A stretch of 64,000 bases of DNA from Streptomyces goshikiensis (lineage in GTDB: Bacteria; Actinomycetota; Actinomycetes; Streptomycetales; Streptomycetaceae). The DNA lies in contig NZ_BMVE01000008.1 in assembly GCF_014650555.1 (NCBI RefSeq), forward strand, positions 1-64,000, given 5' to 3'. Shown here in pieces: positions 35,141 to 43,820 of this stretch (its first letter is position 1; each line of letters begins with the position of its first letter). A program made the translations under genes and the position numbers. The notes beneath the pieces are model-generated. The model was not told where the DNA came from. It did not search any database and saw only the letters and a list, made by a program, of their open reading frames with translations.

Positions 35141-36400
35141 TCAGGCCAGCTTGGCCCGCAGCACCTCGGCCACCTCGGCGAGCGCGACCGGGGACTGCTC
35201 CCCGGACTCCATGTCCTTCAGCTGGACCACGCCCTCGGCGAGGTCGCGGTCGCCCGCGACGACGGCGAACCGCGCGCCCGACCGGTTGGCGTCCTTCATC
35301 GCACCCTTGAGGCCCTTGCCCCCGTACGAGATGTCCGCCGCGATCCCGCTCTTGCGGAGCTCCGTGACCAGCCCGAACAGCACCGGCTTGGCCTCGCCCA
35401 GCGCCACCGCGAACACCGAGGTCGCGGCGGGGATGTCCAGCTCGACGCCCTCGGCCTCAAGGGCCAGGACCGTACGGTCGACGCCGAGCGCCCAGCCGAC
35501 CGACGGGAGCGCCGGTCCGCCGATCATCTCGGAGAGGCCGTCGTAGCGGCCGCCGCCGCCGACCGCCGACTGCGAGCCCAGGCCGTCGTGGACGAACTCG
35601 AAGGTGGTGCGGGTGTAGTAGTCCAGCCCGCGCACCAGCTTCTCGTCGTCCTCGAAGGTGACGCCTGCCGCCGTGATCAGCGCCCGCACCTCCTCGTGGT
35701 ACGCCTTGCACGCGTCGCACAGGTAGGCGCGCAGCATGGGGGCGCCGGCCAGCTGCTTCTGCACCTCGGGCCGCTTGTCGTCGAGGACGCGCAGCGGGTT
35801 GATCTCGGCCCGGCGGACGGTCTCCTCGTCGAGGTCGAGGCCGCGCAGGAACGTCTGGAGCGCCTCCCGGTACACCGGGCGGCACTCCTGGTCGCCCAGC
35901 GAGTTCAGCAGGATCCGGAAGTTGCGCAGGCCCAGGGTGCGGTACGCCTGGTCGGCCAGGATGATCAGCTCGGCGTCCAGCGCGGGGTCCTCGGCGCCGA
36001 TCGCCTCGGCTCCGACCTGCGAGAAGTGGCGGTAGCGGCCCTTCTGCGGGCGCTCGTAGCGGTAGTACGAGCCGGAGTACCAGAGCTTGACCGGCAGGCC
36101 GCCGGCCTTGTGCAGGTTGGCCTCCAGCGCCGCGCGCAGCACGGAGGCGGTGCCCTCGGGGCGCAGGGCGAGGTTGGCCCCGCCCTTGGTGGTGAGGGTG
36201 TACATCTCCTTCGTCACGATGTCGGTGGACTCGCCGACGCCGCGGGCGAACAGGTCGACGTCCTCGAAGCCGGGGGTCTCGACGTACCCGTAGCCGGACA
36301 GGCGCAGCGGGCCGGAGATGGCGTCGCGGACGGCCAGGTACTTCGCCGAGTACGGCGGGATGAGGTCGTACGTGCCCTTGGGGGCCTTGAAGGTGCTCAC
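35141..36400 (-). CDS. hisS: Histidyl-tRNA synthetase
   Basis: HisS charges tRNA-His. The 419-residue class II enzyme has KAPKGTYDLIPP at the N-terminus, RPEGTASVLRAALEA (motif region), RYRHFSQVGAEAIGAE and the histidine motif GGGRYDGLSEMIGG, plus an anticodon-binding C-terminal domain. The GTG at 36400 starts 10 bases after the stop of the upstream hydrolase gene. No T-box leader is visible. Confidence 0.97.
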   Translation of the reverse strand: MSTFKAPKGTYDLIPPYSAKYLAVRDAISGPLRLSGYGYVETPGFEDVDLFARGVGESTDIVTKEMYTLTTKGGANLALRPEGTASVLRAALEANLHKAGGLPVKLWYSGSYYRYERPQKGRYRHFSQVGAEAIGAEDPALDAELIILADQAYRTLGLRNFRILLNSLGDQECRPVYREALQTFLRGLDLDEETVRRAEINPLRVLDDKRPEVQKQLAGAPMLRAYLCDACKAYHEEVRALITAAGVTFEDDEKLVRGLDYYTRTTFEFVHDGLGSQSAVGGGGRYDGLSEMIGGPALPSVGWALGVDRTVLALEAEGVELDIPAATSVFAVALGEAKPVLFGLVTELRKSGIAADISYGGKGLKGAMKDANRSGARFAVVAGDRDLAEGVVQLKDMESGEQSPVALAEVAEVLRAKLA

Positions 36401-36410
36401 GAAACTCTCG

Positions 36411-37121
36411 TCACATTCCTCGTCGTGGAGCGGCGGTGCCGTCTCCGAGCCCGGCCGCGACGTCCCGCAGGTACGGGTTGGTCGCGCGCTCGCGGCCGAT
36501 GGTGGTCTGGGAACCGTGTCCGGACAGCACGACGGTCGAGTCGTCCAGCGGCAGGCACACGCGGGCCAGCGACCGGAGCATCTCGGCGTGGGAGCCGCCG
36601 GGCAGGTCGGTGCGTCCGATGGAGCCGGCGAAGAGCAGGTCGCCCGAGAAGAAGACCGACGGGATGTCGGCCGCCTCGGGCATCCTGAAGGTCACCGACC
36701 CCTTCGTATGGCCGGGCGCGTGCGCCACCGAGAATTCCATTCCGGCCAATTTCAGGCTGCTGCCGTCGGTCAGCTCGCGGACGTCGTCCGGCTCCCCCAC
36801 GGTCAGCTCGCCCATGAGGGGCATCCCGATGGAGCGGCCGAGGGCCTTCTCCGGGTCGCTCATCATGTAGCGGTCCGCGGGGTGGATCCAGGCCGGTACG
36901 TCGTGTGCTCCGCACACGGGGACCACCGAGGCGACATGATCGATGTGGCCGTGGGTGAGGACGACCGCGACGGGCTTGAGCCGGTGCTTCCTCAGCGTCT
37001 CCTCGACACCCTGGGTGGCCTGGTGGCCCGGGTCGATGATGACGCACTCCTCACCGGCGGCGGGGGCGACCACGTAGCAGTTGGTGCCCCAAGCGCCTGC
37101 GGGGAACCCGGCAATCAGCAC
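36411..37121 (-). CDS. Metallo-beta-lactamase-fold hydrolase (glyoxalase II-like)
   Basis: The 236-residue protein has the metal-binding THGHIDHVASV, APGHTKGS, the bridging aspartate in FFSGDLLF, and VVLSGHGSQTTI. This is the compact glyoxalase II-like group that sits beside hisS and ppiB in actinobacteria; the natural substrate is uncertain. The GTG at 37121 is preferred to an upstream start at 37175 because GAGGA lies six bases before it and VLIAGFPAGAWGTNCY is the usual N-terminus. It is co-directional with hisS. Confidence 0.9.
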   Translation of the reverse strand: MLIAGFPAGAWGTNCYVVAPAAGEECVIIDPGHQATQGVEETLRKHRLKPVAVVLTHGHIDHVASVVPVCGAHDVPAWIHPADRYMMSDPEKALGRSIGMPLMGELTVGEPDDVRELTDGSSLKLAGMEFSVAHAPGHTKGSVTFRMPEAADIPSVFFSGDLLFAGSIGRTDLPGGSHAEMLRSLARVCLPLDDSTVVLSGHGSQTTIGRERATNPYLRDVAAGLGDGTAAPRRGM

Positions 37122-37285
37122 GTTCGTCCTCAATCGTCGTCCGGCGGGAGCCGCGGCTGCGGCCGCGGATCGCAATGTTGCTGTTCAGAGCCTACCGGCG
37201 GCGCTCATTACACAGCGAACCCATATACGGTACGGCCTAACCGAGCCCGGACAGCGGTACCAGAGACGCACAAGGAGACGACCCG

Positions 37286-38032
37286 GTGGTCACGAGCGAT
37301 CAGCGACGGCGACAGCTCGCCAGGGAGAAGTACGAGCGCCAGCAGAAGCGCCGCGCGGAGGCCCGGCGGAAGGCCCGGCGGCGTACGGCGCTGATCGGCG
37401 CGGCCGCGGCCGTGGTGGTCGCGACGGTCGTCGGCCTCGTCGTGGGCGGCGTCTTCGACTCGGACGGGAAGAAGAAGGCGTCGGAGCCTTCGGGGCCGCC
37501 CGCGATGGCGATCGACAAGAGCGCGAAGTACACCCTCGGCCTGACGACGAACTCGGGCGCGATCAAGGTCTCGATGGACGCGGCGAAGACGCCGGAGACG
37601 GTGAACTCGTTCAAGTCGCTGGCCGACAAGAAGTTCTTCGACGGCACCAAGTGCCACCGGCTGACCACCGACGGCATCTTCGTCCTCCAGTGCGGCGACC
37701 CGGAGGGCACCGGCAGCGGCGGCCCCGGCTACACCATCAAGGACGAGAACCTGGACTCGCTGGGCAAGCCGAACGAGACGGGCAAGGTGGTGTACCCGGC
37801 GGGCACGGTGGCGATGGCCAACACCGGGCAGCCCAATTCGGGCGGCAGCCAGTTCTTCCTCGTCTACAAGGACACCCAGCTGCCTCCCGGCTACACGCCC
37901 TTCGGGACGATGGACGCCGCGGGCCTGAAGGTGGTGGAGGGGATCGCCAAGGCGGGAACGGCCGACGGGGCCACGGACGGCGCCCCGAAGAACACCGTGA
38001 CGATCGAGAAGGCCACCGTCGGCAAGGACTGA
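37286..38032 (+). CDS. Membrane-anchored cyclophilin-type peptidyl-prolyl isomerase
   Basis: The 248-residue protein has a very basic N-terminal 35 residues, a membrane segment (TALIGAAAAVVVATVVGLVV, about 34-53) and an extracytoplasmic cyclophilin domain (KYTLGLTTNSGAIKVSMDA through GSQFFLVYKDTQLPPGYTPF). It should catalyse proline isomerisation in exported proteins. The GTG at 37286 is preceded by AAGGAG. It diverges from the hydrolase-hisS unit, as does ppiB in mycobacteria. Confidence 0.93.
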   Translation: MVTSDQRRRQLAREKYERQQKRRAEARRKARRRTALIGAAAAVVVATVVGLVVGGVFDSDGKKKASEPSGPPAMAIDKSAKYTLGLTTNSGAIKVSMDAAKTPETVNSFKSLADKKFFDGTKCHRLTTDGIFVLQCGDPEGTGSGGPGYTIKDENLDSLGKPNETGKVVYPAGTVAMANTGQPNSGGSQFFLVYKDTQLPPGYTPFGTMDAAGLKVVEGIAKAGTADGATDGAPKNTVTIEKATVGKD

Positions 38033-38062
38033 CGGGGCACGGCGCCGCCGGGCCCGGCCGGC

Positions 38063-38102
38063 CCGCATCCCGTACGGCGATATTCCGTCGTGCGGGATGC
38101 GG
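38063..38102 (+). terminator. Hairpin after the cyclophilin gene
   Basis: CCGCATCCCG (38063-38072) pairs exactly with 38093-38102, about 30 bases after the stop codon. There is no T run. It separates the cyclophilin gene from the DUF349 leader. Confidence 0.55.
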
Positions 38103-38140
38103 ACAGCCGGCCCGGCGGTCGCCTATGTTGGCGTTGTGCA

Positions 38141-38223
38141 GGGCGGGCGCGGCCCGCCCCAGGAAACTGTGGACGATGCCCAGGGGGTGAACCCCTCGCA
38201 AGGCATCAGGTGGAGGAGGCGCT
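38141..38223 (+). promoter_or_regulatory. Structured leader of the DUF349 gene
   Basis: Two stems are visible between a TATGTT (-10-like, 38124-38129) and the start codon: GGGCGGGC/GCCCGCCC at 38141-38159, and GATGCC/GGCATC at 38175-38207 enclosing GGGG-TGAA-CCCC. The strong ribosome binding site GGAGGAGG (38212-38219) follows five bases later. CCTC in the second stem could alternatively pair with GAGG of that site. I do not recognise a known riboswitch. Confidence 0.5.
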
Positions 38224-39453
38224 GTGAGCAGCGACCCGTGGGGCCGTGTCGACGAGACGGGCACCGTGTACGTGCGTACGGCCGAGGGCGAGCAGGTCGT
38301 CGGCTCGTGGCAGGCAGGCACCCCTGAGGAGGCCCTGGCCTACTTCGAGCGCAAGTACGAGGGCCTGGTAGTCGAGATCGGCCTCCTTGAGCGGCGGGTG
38401 CGGACCACCGACCTGTCCGCCAAGGACGCCCAGACCGCGATCGACCACCTGCGCACGCAGGTGGACGAGCACCACGCCGTGGGCGACCTCGGCGCGCTGC
38501 GGGTCCGGCTGGACAAGCTGGTGGCGACGGTCGACTCGCGCCGCGAGGAGCGCAAGGCGCAGAAGGCCAAGCAGACGGACGAGGCCCGTGCGGCCAAGGA
38601 CGAGCTGGTCGCGGAGGCCGAGCAGCTGGCGCAGAGCGACCAGTGGCGCAGCGCCGGTGAGCGGCTGCGGGCCCTGGTGGACATCTGGAAGGGGCTGCCG
38701 CGTCTCGACCGCAAGTCGGACGACGAGCTGTGGCACCGCTTCTCGCACGCCCGCTCGGCCTTCTCCAAGCGCCGCAAGGCGCACTTCGCCTCGCTGGACG
38801 CGCAGCGCGAGGACGCCCGCAAGGCGAAGGAGAAGCTGGTCGCGGAGGCCGAGGCGCTGTCGAAGTCGACGGACTGGGGTCCGACGGCGGCCCGCTACCG
38901 CGAGCTGATGGCGGACTGGAAGGCGGCGGGCCGTGCTCAGCGCGAGTCCGAGGACGACCTGTGGAACCGTTTCCGCGGTGCGCAGGACGTGTTCTTCGCG
39001 GCGCGCGGCGAGGTCTTCGCCGAGCGTGACGCCGAGCAGACCGAGAACCTGAAGGTGAAGGAGGAGCTGGCCGACGAGGCCGAGAAGCTCGTCCCGATCA
39101 CGGACCTGAAGGCGGCCCGTGCCGCGTTCCGCTCGCTCAACGAGCGCTGGGAGGCCGTCGGCCACGTGCCGCGGGACGCGCGTCCCAAGGTCGAGGGCCG
39201 GATGCACGCGGTGGAGCGGGCGATCCAGGAGGCCGAGGAAGGCGAGTGGCGCCGTACGAACCCGGAGGCGCGGGCCCGTGCGGCCGGTCTGACGGGTCAG
39301 CTGCAGGCGGCCGTGGACAAGCTGCGCCAGCAGATCGACGCGGCGCGCGCGGCGGGCAACAACGCGAAGGCCGACAAGCTGGCGCGCGAGCTGGAGGGCC
39401 GGCAGGCGCTGCTGGACCAGGCGCTCAAGGGTCTTGAGGAGTTCGGCGGCTGA
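38224..39453 (+). CDS. DUF349 repeat protein
   Basis: The 409-residue, almost wholly helical protein contains at least three DUF349 repeats of about 75 residues; the pattern W...RYRELMADWKAAGR and DDLWNRFRGAQDVFFAARG recurs. The ends are charged and coiled-coil-like (LQAAVDKLRQQIDAARAAGN). DUF349 proteins are cytoplasmic and of unknown molecular function. The GTG at 38224 has a perfect GGAGGAGG site. It is convergent with relA across a 29-pair terminator stem. Confidence 0.9.
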   Translation: MSSDPWGRVDETGTVYVRTAEGEQVVGSWQAGTPEEALAYFERKYEGLVVEIGLLERRVRTTDLSAKDAQTAIDHLRTQVDEHHAVGDLGALRVRLDKLVATVDSRREERKAQKAKQTDEARAAKDELVAEAEQLAQSDQWRSAGERLRALVDIWKGLPRLDRKSDDELWHRFSHARSAFSKRRKAHFASLDAQREDARKAKEKLVAEAEALSKSTDWGPTAARYRELMADWKAAGRAQRESEDDLWNRFRGAQDVFFAARGEVFAERDAEQTENLKVKEELADEAEKLVPITDLKAARAAFRSLNERWEAVGHVPRDARPKVEGRMHAVERAIQEAEEGEWRRTNPEARARAAGLTGQLQAAVDKLRQQIDAARAAGNNAKADKLARELEGRQALLDQALKGLEEFGG

Positions 39454-39486
39454 CGCGGTCCGGGCGGCGGCTTTCAGCCGCCCGGG

Positions 39487-39546
39487 CGAGTACGGCGAGA
39501 GGGGCCCGGTACGGATGTCCGTACCGGGCCCCTCTCGCCGTACTCG
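39487..39546. terminator. Bidirectional terminator with a 29-pair stem
   Basis: Bases 39487-39515 and 39518-39546 are exact reverse complements. The stem lies between the stops of the convergent DUF349 gene and relA, and can end transcription from both sides. It is one of the strongest hairpins in the window. Confidence 0.9.
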
Positions 39547-39552
39547 CGCGGG

Positions 39553-41976
39553 TTACGGCCGGCGGGCCGAGGTGACGCGGTAGACGTCGTAGACGCCCTC
39601 GACGCCCCGGACGGCCTTCAGGACGTGTCCCAGGTGCTTGGGGTCGCCCATCTCGAAGGTGAACCGGGAGGTGGCGACCCGGTCGCGGGAGGTCTGGACG
39701 GCCGCCGACAGGATGTTCACGTGCTGGTCCGACAGGACCCGGGTGACGTCCGACAGCAGCCGGGACCGGTCCAGCGCCTCGACCTGGATGGCGACGAGGA
39801 ACACGGAGGACTGGGTGGGCGCCCACTCGACCTCCAGCATCCGCTCGGGCTGCTGGGAGAGGGAGTCCACGTTGACGCAGTCGGCGCGGTGAACCGATAC
39901 TCCACTGCCGCGCGTGACGAACCCGATGATCGGGTCGCCGGGTACCGGGGTGCAGCAGCGGGCCAGCTTGACCCAGACGTCGTCGACGCCCTTGACGACC
40001 ACGCCCGGGTCGGCGTTGCTGCGCCGCTTGTTGCGGCTGCGGGACGGCGGGACGCTCTCCTCGATGTCCTCGTTGGCGGCTTCCTCGCCGCCGAGGGCCT
40101 GGACGAGCTTCTGTACGACGGCCTGCGCCGAGACGTGTCCCTCGCCGATCGCCGCGTACAGCGAGGAGATGTCGGGGTAGCGCATCTCGTGGGCGAGGGT
40201 GACGAGCGAGTCGCCGGTCAGGATGCGCTGGATCGGCAGGTTCTGCTTGCGCATGGCCCGCGCGATGGAGTCCTTGCCCTGCTCGATGGCCTCGTCGCGG
40301 CGTTCCTTGGAGAACCAGGCGCGGATCTTGTTGCGGGCGCGCGGGGACTTGACGAAGCCGAGCCAGTCGCGGGAGGGGCCCGCGCCTTCGGCCTTGGAGG
40401 TGAAGACCTCGACGAGGTCCCCGTTGTCGAGGGTCGATTCGAGCGGCACGAGCCGCCCGTTGACCCGCGCCCCTATGGTCCGGTAGCCGACCTCGGTGTG
40501 GACGGCGAACGCGAAGTCCACGGGGGTGGCCCCGGCCGGGAGCGCTATGACGTCGCCCTTGGGCGTGAAGACGAAGACCTCGTTGCGGGAGAGGTCGAAG
40601 CGCAGCGAGTCGAGGAACTCGCCCGGGTCCTCGGTCTCCTTCTGCCAGTCGAGCAGCTGCCGCAGCCAGGCCATGTCGTTGACGGTGTCCTGGCCGGCGC
40701 TGCCCTTGGCGGCCTGCGGGACGTCGGTGCGGACCTTGGAGGTGCCGGCGACGGTCTGCTGCTTGTACTTCCAGTGCGCTGCGATGCCGTACTCGGCGCG
40801 GCGGTGCATGTCGAAGGTGCGGATCTGGAGTTCGACCGGCTTGCCGCTGGGTCCGATGACCGTCGTGTGCAGCGACTGGTACATGTTGAACTTGGGCATC
40901 GCGATGTAGTCCTTGAACCGGCCGGGGACCGGGTTCCATCGCGCGTGCACGGTGCCGAGGGCGGCGTAGCAGTCGCGGACGGTGTCGACGAGGACGCGGA
41001 TGCCGACCAGGTCGTAGATCTCCGCGAAGTCGCGGCCCCGCACGATCATCTTCTGGTAGACGCTGTAGTAGTGCTTGGGCCGTCCGGTGACGGTGGCCTT
41101 GATCCGGGCCGCCCGCAGGTCGGTCTGGACCTCGTCCGTGACGACGGCGAGGTACTCGTCGCGCTTGGGGGCGCGCTCGGCGACCAGGCGGACGATCTCG
41201 TCGTACATCTTCGGGTAGAGGATCGCGAAGGAGAGGTCTTCGAGTTCCCACTTGATCGTGTTCATGCCCAGGCGGTGGGCCAGGGGCGCGTAGATCTCCA
41301 GGGTCTCGCGGGCCTTCTTCTCCTGCTTCTCCCGCTTGAGGTAACGCATGGTGCGCATGTTGTGCAGGCGGTCGGCGAGCTTGATGACGAGGACCCGGGG
41401 GTCCTTGGCCATCGCGACGACCATCTTGCGCACGGTTTCGGCCTGCGCGGCCTCGCCGAACTTGACCCGGTCGAGCTTGGTGACGCCGTCGACGAGCAGG
41501 GCCACGGCGTCGCCGAAGTCGCGGCGCAGCTGTTCCAGGCCGTACTCGGTGTCCTCGACGGTGTCGTGCAGCAGGCCCGCCATCAGCGTCGCGGGGTCCA
41601 TGCCGAGCTCGGCGAGGATCGTGGTGACGGCGAGCGGGTGGGTGATGTACGGGTCGCCGCTCTTGCGCTTCTGTCCCCGGTGCCAGCGCTCGGCGACCTG
41701 GTACGCCTGCTCGATCTGGCGCAGCGTCGCCGTCTCGATCTTCGGGTCGTTGCCGCGGACGATGCGGAGCAGCGGTTCCAGTACCGGGTTGTACGGGTTG
41801 GAACGCTGCACTCCGAGGCGGGCGAGGCGGGCGCGCACCCGGTTGGAGGACCCGGCGGGCTTCAGCGGCGCGGGCTTGACCGGCGGCGCCGGCGGGGGCG
41901 TGGCCGGGGCCGCCTTGGCGGGCTCGGCCTGCGGGTCGGGCTGCGCGGCGGAGATTGGCTGGACCTCGTCTGGCAA
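39553..41976 (-). CDS. relA: Bifunctional (p)ppGpp synthetase/hydrolase Rel
   Basis: Rel makes and breaks (p)ppGpp in the stringent response, which in Streptomyces also affects antibiotic production. The 807-residue protein has a Pro/Ala-rich N-terminal 45, an intact hydrolase HD site (HDTVED at 137-142), the synthetase region (GRFKDYIAMPKFN, YQSLHTTVIG), a TGS domain (FVFTPKGDVIALPAGATPVD) and a C-terminal ACT domain. Both activities look intact. It follows apt and secDF on the same strand. Confidence 0.97.
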   Translation of the reverse strand: MPDEVQPISAAQPDPQAEPAKAAPATPPPAPPVKPAPLKPAGSSNRVRARLARLGVQRSNPYNPVLEPLLRIVRGNDPKIETATLRQIEQAYQVAERWHRGQKRKSGDPYITHPLAVTTILAELGMDPATLMAGLLHDTVEDTEYGLEQLRRDFGDAVALLVDGVTKLDRVKFGEAAQAETVRKMVVAMAKDPRVLVIKLADRLHNMRTMRYLKREKQEKKARETLEIYAPLAHRLGMNTIKWELEDLSFAILYPKMYDEIVRLVAERAPKRDEYLAVVTDEVQTDLRAARIKATVTGRPKHYYSVYQKMIVRGRDFAEIYDLVGIRVLVDTVRDCYAALGTVHARWNPVPGRFKDYIAMPKFNMYQSLHTTVIGPSGKPVELQIRTFDMHRRAEYGIAAHWKYKQQTVAGTSKVRTDVPQAAKGSAGQDTVNDMAWLRQLLDWQKETEDPGEFLDSLRFDLSRNEVFVFTPKGDVIALPAGATPVDFAFAVHTEVGYRTIGARVNGRLVPLESTLDNGDLVEVFTSKAEGAGPSRDWLGFVKSPRARNKIRAWFSKERRDEAIEQGKDSIARAMRKQNLPIQRILTGDSLVTLAHEMRYPDISSLYAAIGEGHVSAQAVVQKLVQALGGEEAANEDIEESVPPSRSRNKRRSNADPGVVVKGVDDVWVKLARCCTPVPGDPIIGFVTRGSGVSVHRADCVNVDSLSQQPERMLEVEWAPTQSSVFLVAIQVEALDRSRLLSDVTRVLSDQHVNILSAAVQTSRDRVATSRFTFEMGDPKHLGHVLKAVRGVEGVYDVYRVTSARRP

Positions 41977-42133
41977 GAGCGCTCCTCAGGGGGTCCCCCC
42001 GGACGAAGTGTGGGGGAGGATCCGGTACCCGTGTCCGGTCCGGACAACCCATCGTAGCGAGGGATCCGCCCCCTCGTTCGCCGAGGCTCGGTCCGGCCCG
42101 GCACCGGGCGGGACCCGGGCCGGATACGCCGAA

Positions 42134-42167
42134 CGGCGGGCACCCGGGGAATCCCGGGCGCCCGCCG
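42134..42167 (-). terminator. Hairpin between apt and relA
   Basis: CGGCGGGCACCCGGG (42134-42148) pairs with 42153-42167 with one G-T pair. It starts 23 bases beyond the apt stop and may separate apt from relA, which would then need its own promoter. Confidence 0.6.
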
Positions 42168-42189
42168 CCTCGTGAAGGGCCGCAGGCCC

Positions 42190-42741
42190 TCAGACCACGA
42201 TCAGCGCGTCCAGCGGGGCGCCGGCGAGCGCCCCGGACAGCTTCTCCCGGCCTGGCAGGAACGACAGCTCCATCAGGACCGCCACACCGGCGACCTCCGC
42301 CCCGGCCCGCCGGATGAGGGAGAGCGATGCCTCCGCCGTGCCGCCGGTGGCCAGGACGTCGTCGATGACCATCACCCGGTCACCCGCCGCCAGGTCCTCC
42401 GCGTGGACCTCGATCTCCGCGGTCCCGTACTCCAGCTCGTAGGACTGCGCCAGGGTCGCCCCCGGCAGCTTCCCGGCCTTGCGCACCGGCACGAAGCCGA
42501 TGCCCGCCTGCACGGCGACCGGGGCCGCCAGGATGAACCCGCGCGCCTCCAGCCCGACGATCTTCGTCGCGCCGTACCGCGCGGCCAGTTCCACCAGTAC
42601 GTCCGTCAGCGCGGCGAACGCCTTCGGGTCGGCCAACAGCGGGGTGATGTCCTTGAACATCACGCCCGGCTTCGGGTAGTCGGCAACGTCCTTGATGCGG
42701 CTGAGCAGCAGCTCCCGCGCCTGCTCGGAGATCACGCTCAC
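42190..42741 (-). CDS. apt: Adenine phosphoribosyltransferase
   Basis: Apt salvages adenine to AMP using PRPP. The PRPP motif VMVIDDVLATGGTAEAS is near residue 122, and KDVADYPKPGVMFKDITPLL near the N-terminus is characteristic. The GTG at 42741 gives 183 residues and overlaps the secF stop by four bases; a GTG two codons later is an alternative. It lies between secF and relA as in other actinobacteria. Confidence 0.95.
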   Translation of the reverse strand: MSVISEQARELLLSRIKDVADYPKPGVMFKDITPLLADPKAFAALTDVLVELAARYGATKIVGLEARGFILAAPVAVQAGIGFVPVRKAGKLPGATLAQSYELEYGTAEIEVHAEDLAAGDRVMVIDDVLATGGTAEASLSLIRRAGAEVAGVAVLMELSFLPGREKLSGALAGAPLDALIVV

Positions 42742-43817
42742 CGCCGCCGCCCCGCGCGTCCCTGCGTCTGCGCGACGATCTGCGGGCCGCCCTCGCCGTC
42801 GCCCTCGGCGTCGGAGCCGTAGCCCTCCTCCGGGGACTCGCCCCTGGCGGCCGCGGCCTCGCGCTTCGCGAGCACCCGCTTCTTCAGCGCCTTCATGCCC
42901 GGCTCGCGCTCCTTCAGGTCCACGACCAGCGGGGTCGCGATGAAGATCGAGGAGTACGCACCGGCCGCGAGGCCGACGAACAGCGACAGCGAGATGTCGT
43001 TGAGCATGCCCGCGCCCAGGAAGCCGCCGCCGATGAACAGCAGCGCGCCGACCGGGAGCAGCGCCACGACGGTCGTGTTGATCGAGCGGACCAGCGTCCC
43101 GTTGATGCTGCGGTTGGCGATCTCGCTGAAGGTGTAGCGGGTCTGCTTGGTGATGTCCTTCGACCCCTCCTTGAGACCGTCGAAGACGACGACGGTGTCG
43201 TAGAGGGAGTAACCGAGGATCGTGAGCAGACCGATCACGGTGCCCGGGGTGACCTCGAAGCCGACCAGCGCGTACACGCCGACGGTGATGGTGAGGTCGT
43301 GGATCAGCGCGATCAGCGCGGCGACCGCCATCCGCCATTCGAAGGCGATGGCGAGGTAGATCACCACGAGGATCATGAAGACGCCGAGGCCGGTCCAGGC
43401 CTTGTTGGCGATCTGCTCGCCCCAGCTGGGACCGACGAGGTCGGCGTTGATGCCGGCCTGGTCGACCTTGAGGTCACTGGCGAGCTGCTTCTTCACGTCG
43501 GCCGCGGAGGCGGTGTCCAGACCGGTGATCTGGATGCGCAGGCCGCCGGTGCCGAGTTCCTGGACGATCGCGTCGTGGCCCGAGGCCTTCTCCGCGTCCT
43601 CGGTCGCCTTGGCGACGGAGACGGCCGTCTTCGGGGTGGTGAAGACGGCACCGCCCTTGAACTCGATGCCCATGTTGAGGCCCTGAACGGCCAGGGCCAC
43701 GATCGCCGTGATGGTGATCAGGATGGAAACGCCGTACCAGAGAAAACGCTTGCCGACGAAGTCGTATCCGACCTCACCGCGGTACAGCTTGGCGCCGAGA
43801 TCTCCCAGCTTCGACAT
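42738..43817 (-). CDS. secF: Protein translocase subunit SecF
   Basis: SecF works with SecD to pull exported proteins through SecYEG using the proton gradient. The 359-residue protein has six membrane segments with the first extracytoplasmic loop. Conserved segments include FKGGAVFTTPKTAV near residue 54, the export motif LTITVGVYALVGFEVTPGTV and SLYDTVVVFDGLKE. The C-terminus is charged and glycine rich. It lies three bases after secD and overlaps apt. Confidence 0.96.
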   Translation of the reverse strand: MSKLGDLGAKLYRGEVGYDFVGKRFLWYGVSILITITAIVALAVQGLNMGIEFKGGAVFTTPKTAVSVAKATEDAEKASGHDAIVQELGTGGLRIQITGLDTASAADVKKQLASDLKVDQAGINADLVGPSWGEQIANKAWTGLGVFMILVVIYLAIAFEWRMAVAALIALIHDLTITVGVYALVGFEVTPGTVIGLLTILGYSLYDTVVVFDGLKEGSKDITKQTRYTFSEIANRSINGTLVRSINTTVVALLPVGALLFIGGGFLGAGMLNDISLSLFVGLAAGAYSSIFIATPLVVDLKEREPGMKALKKRVLAKREAAAARGESPEEGYGSDAEGDGEGGPQIVAQTQGRAGRRR

Positions 43818-43820
43818 CTC

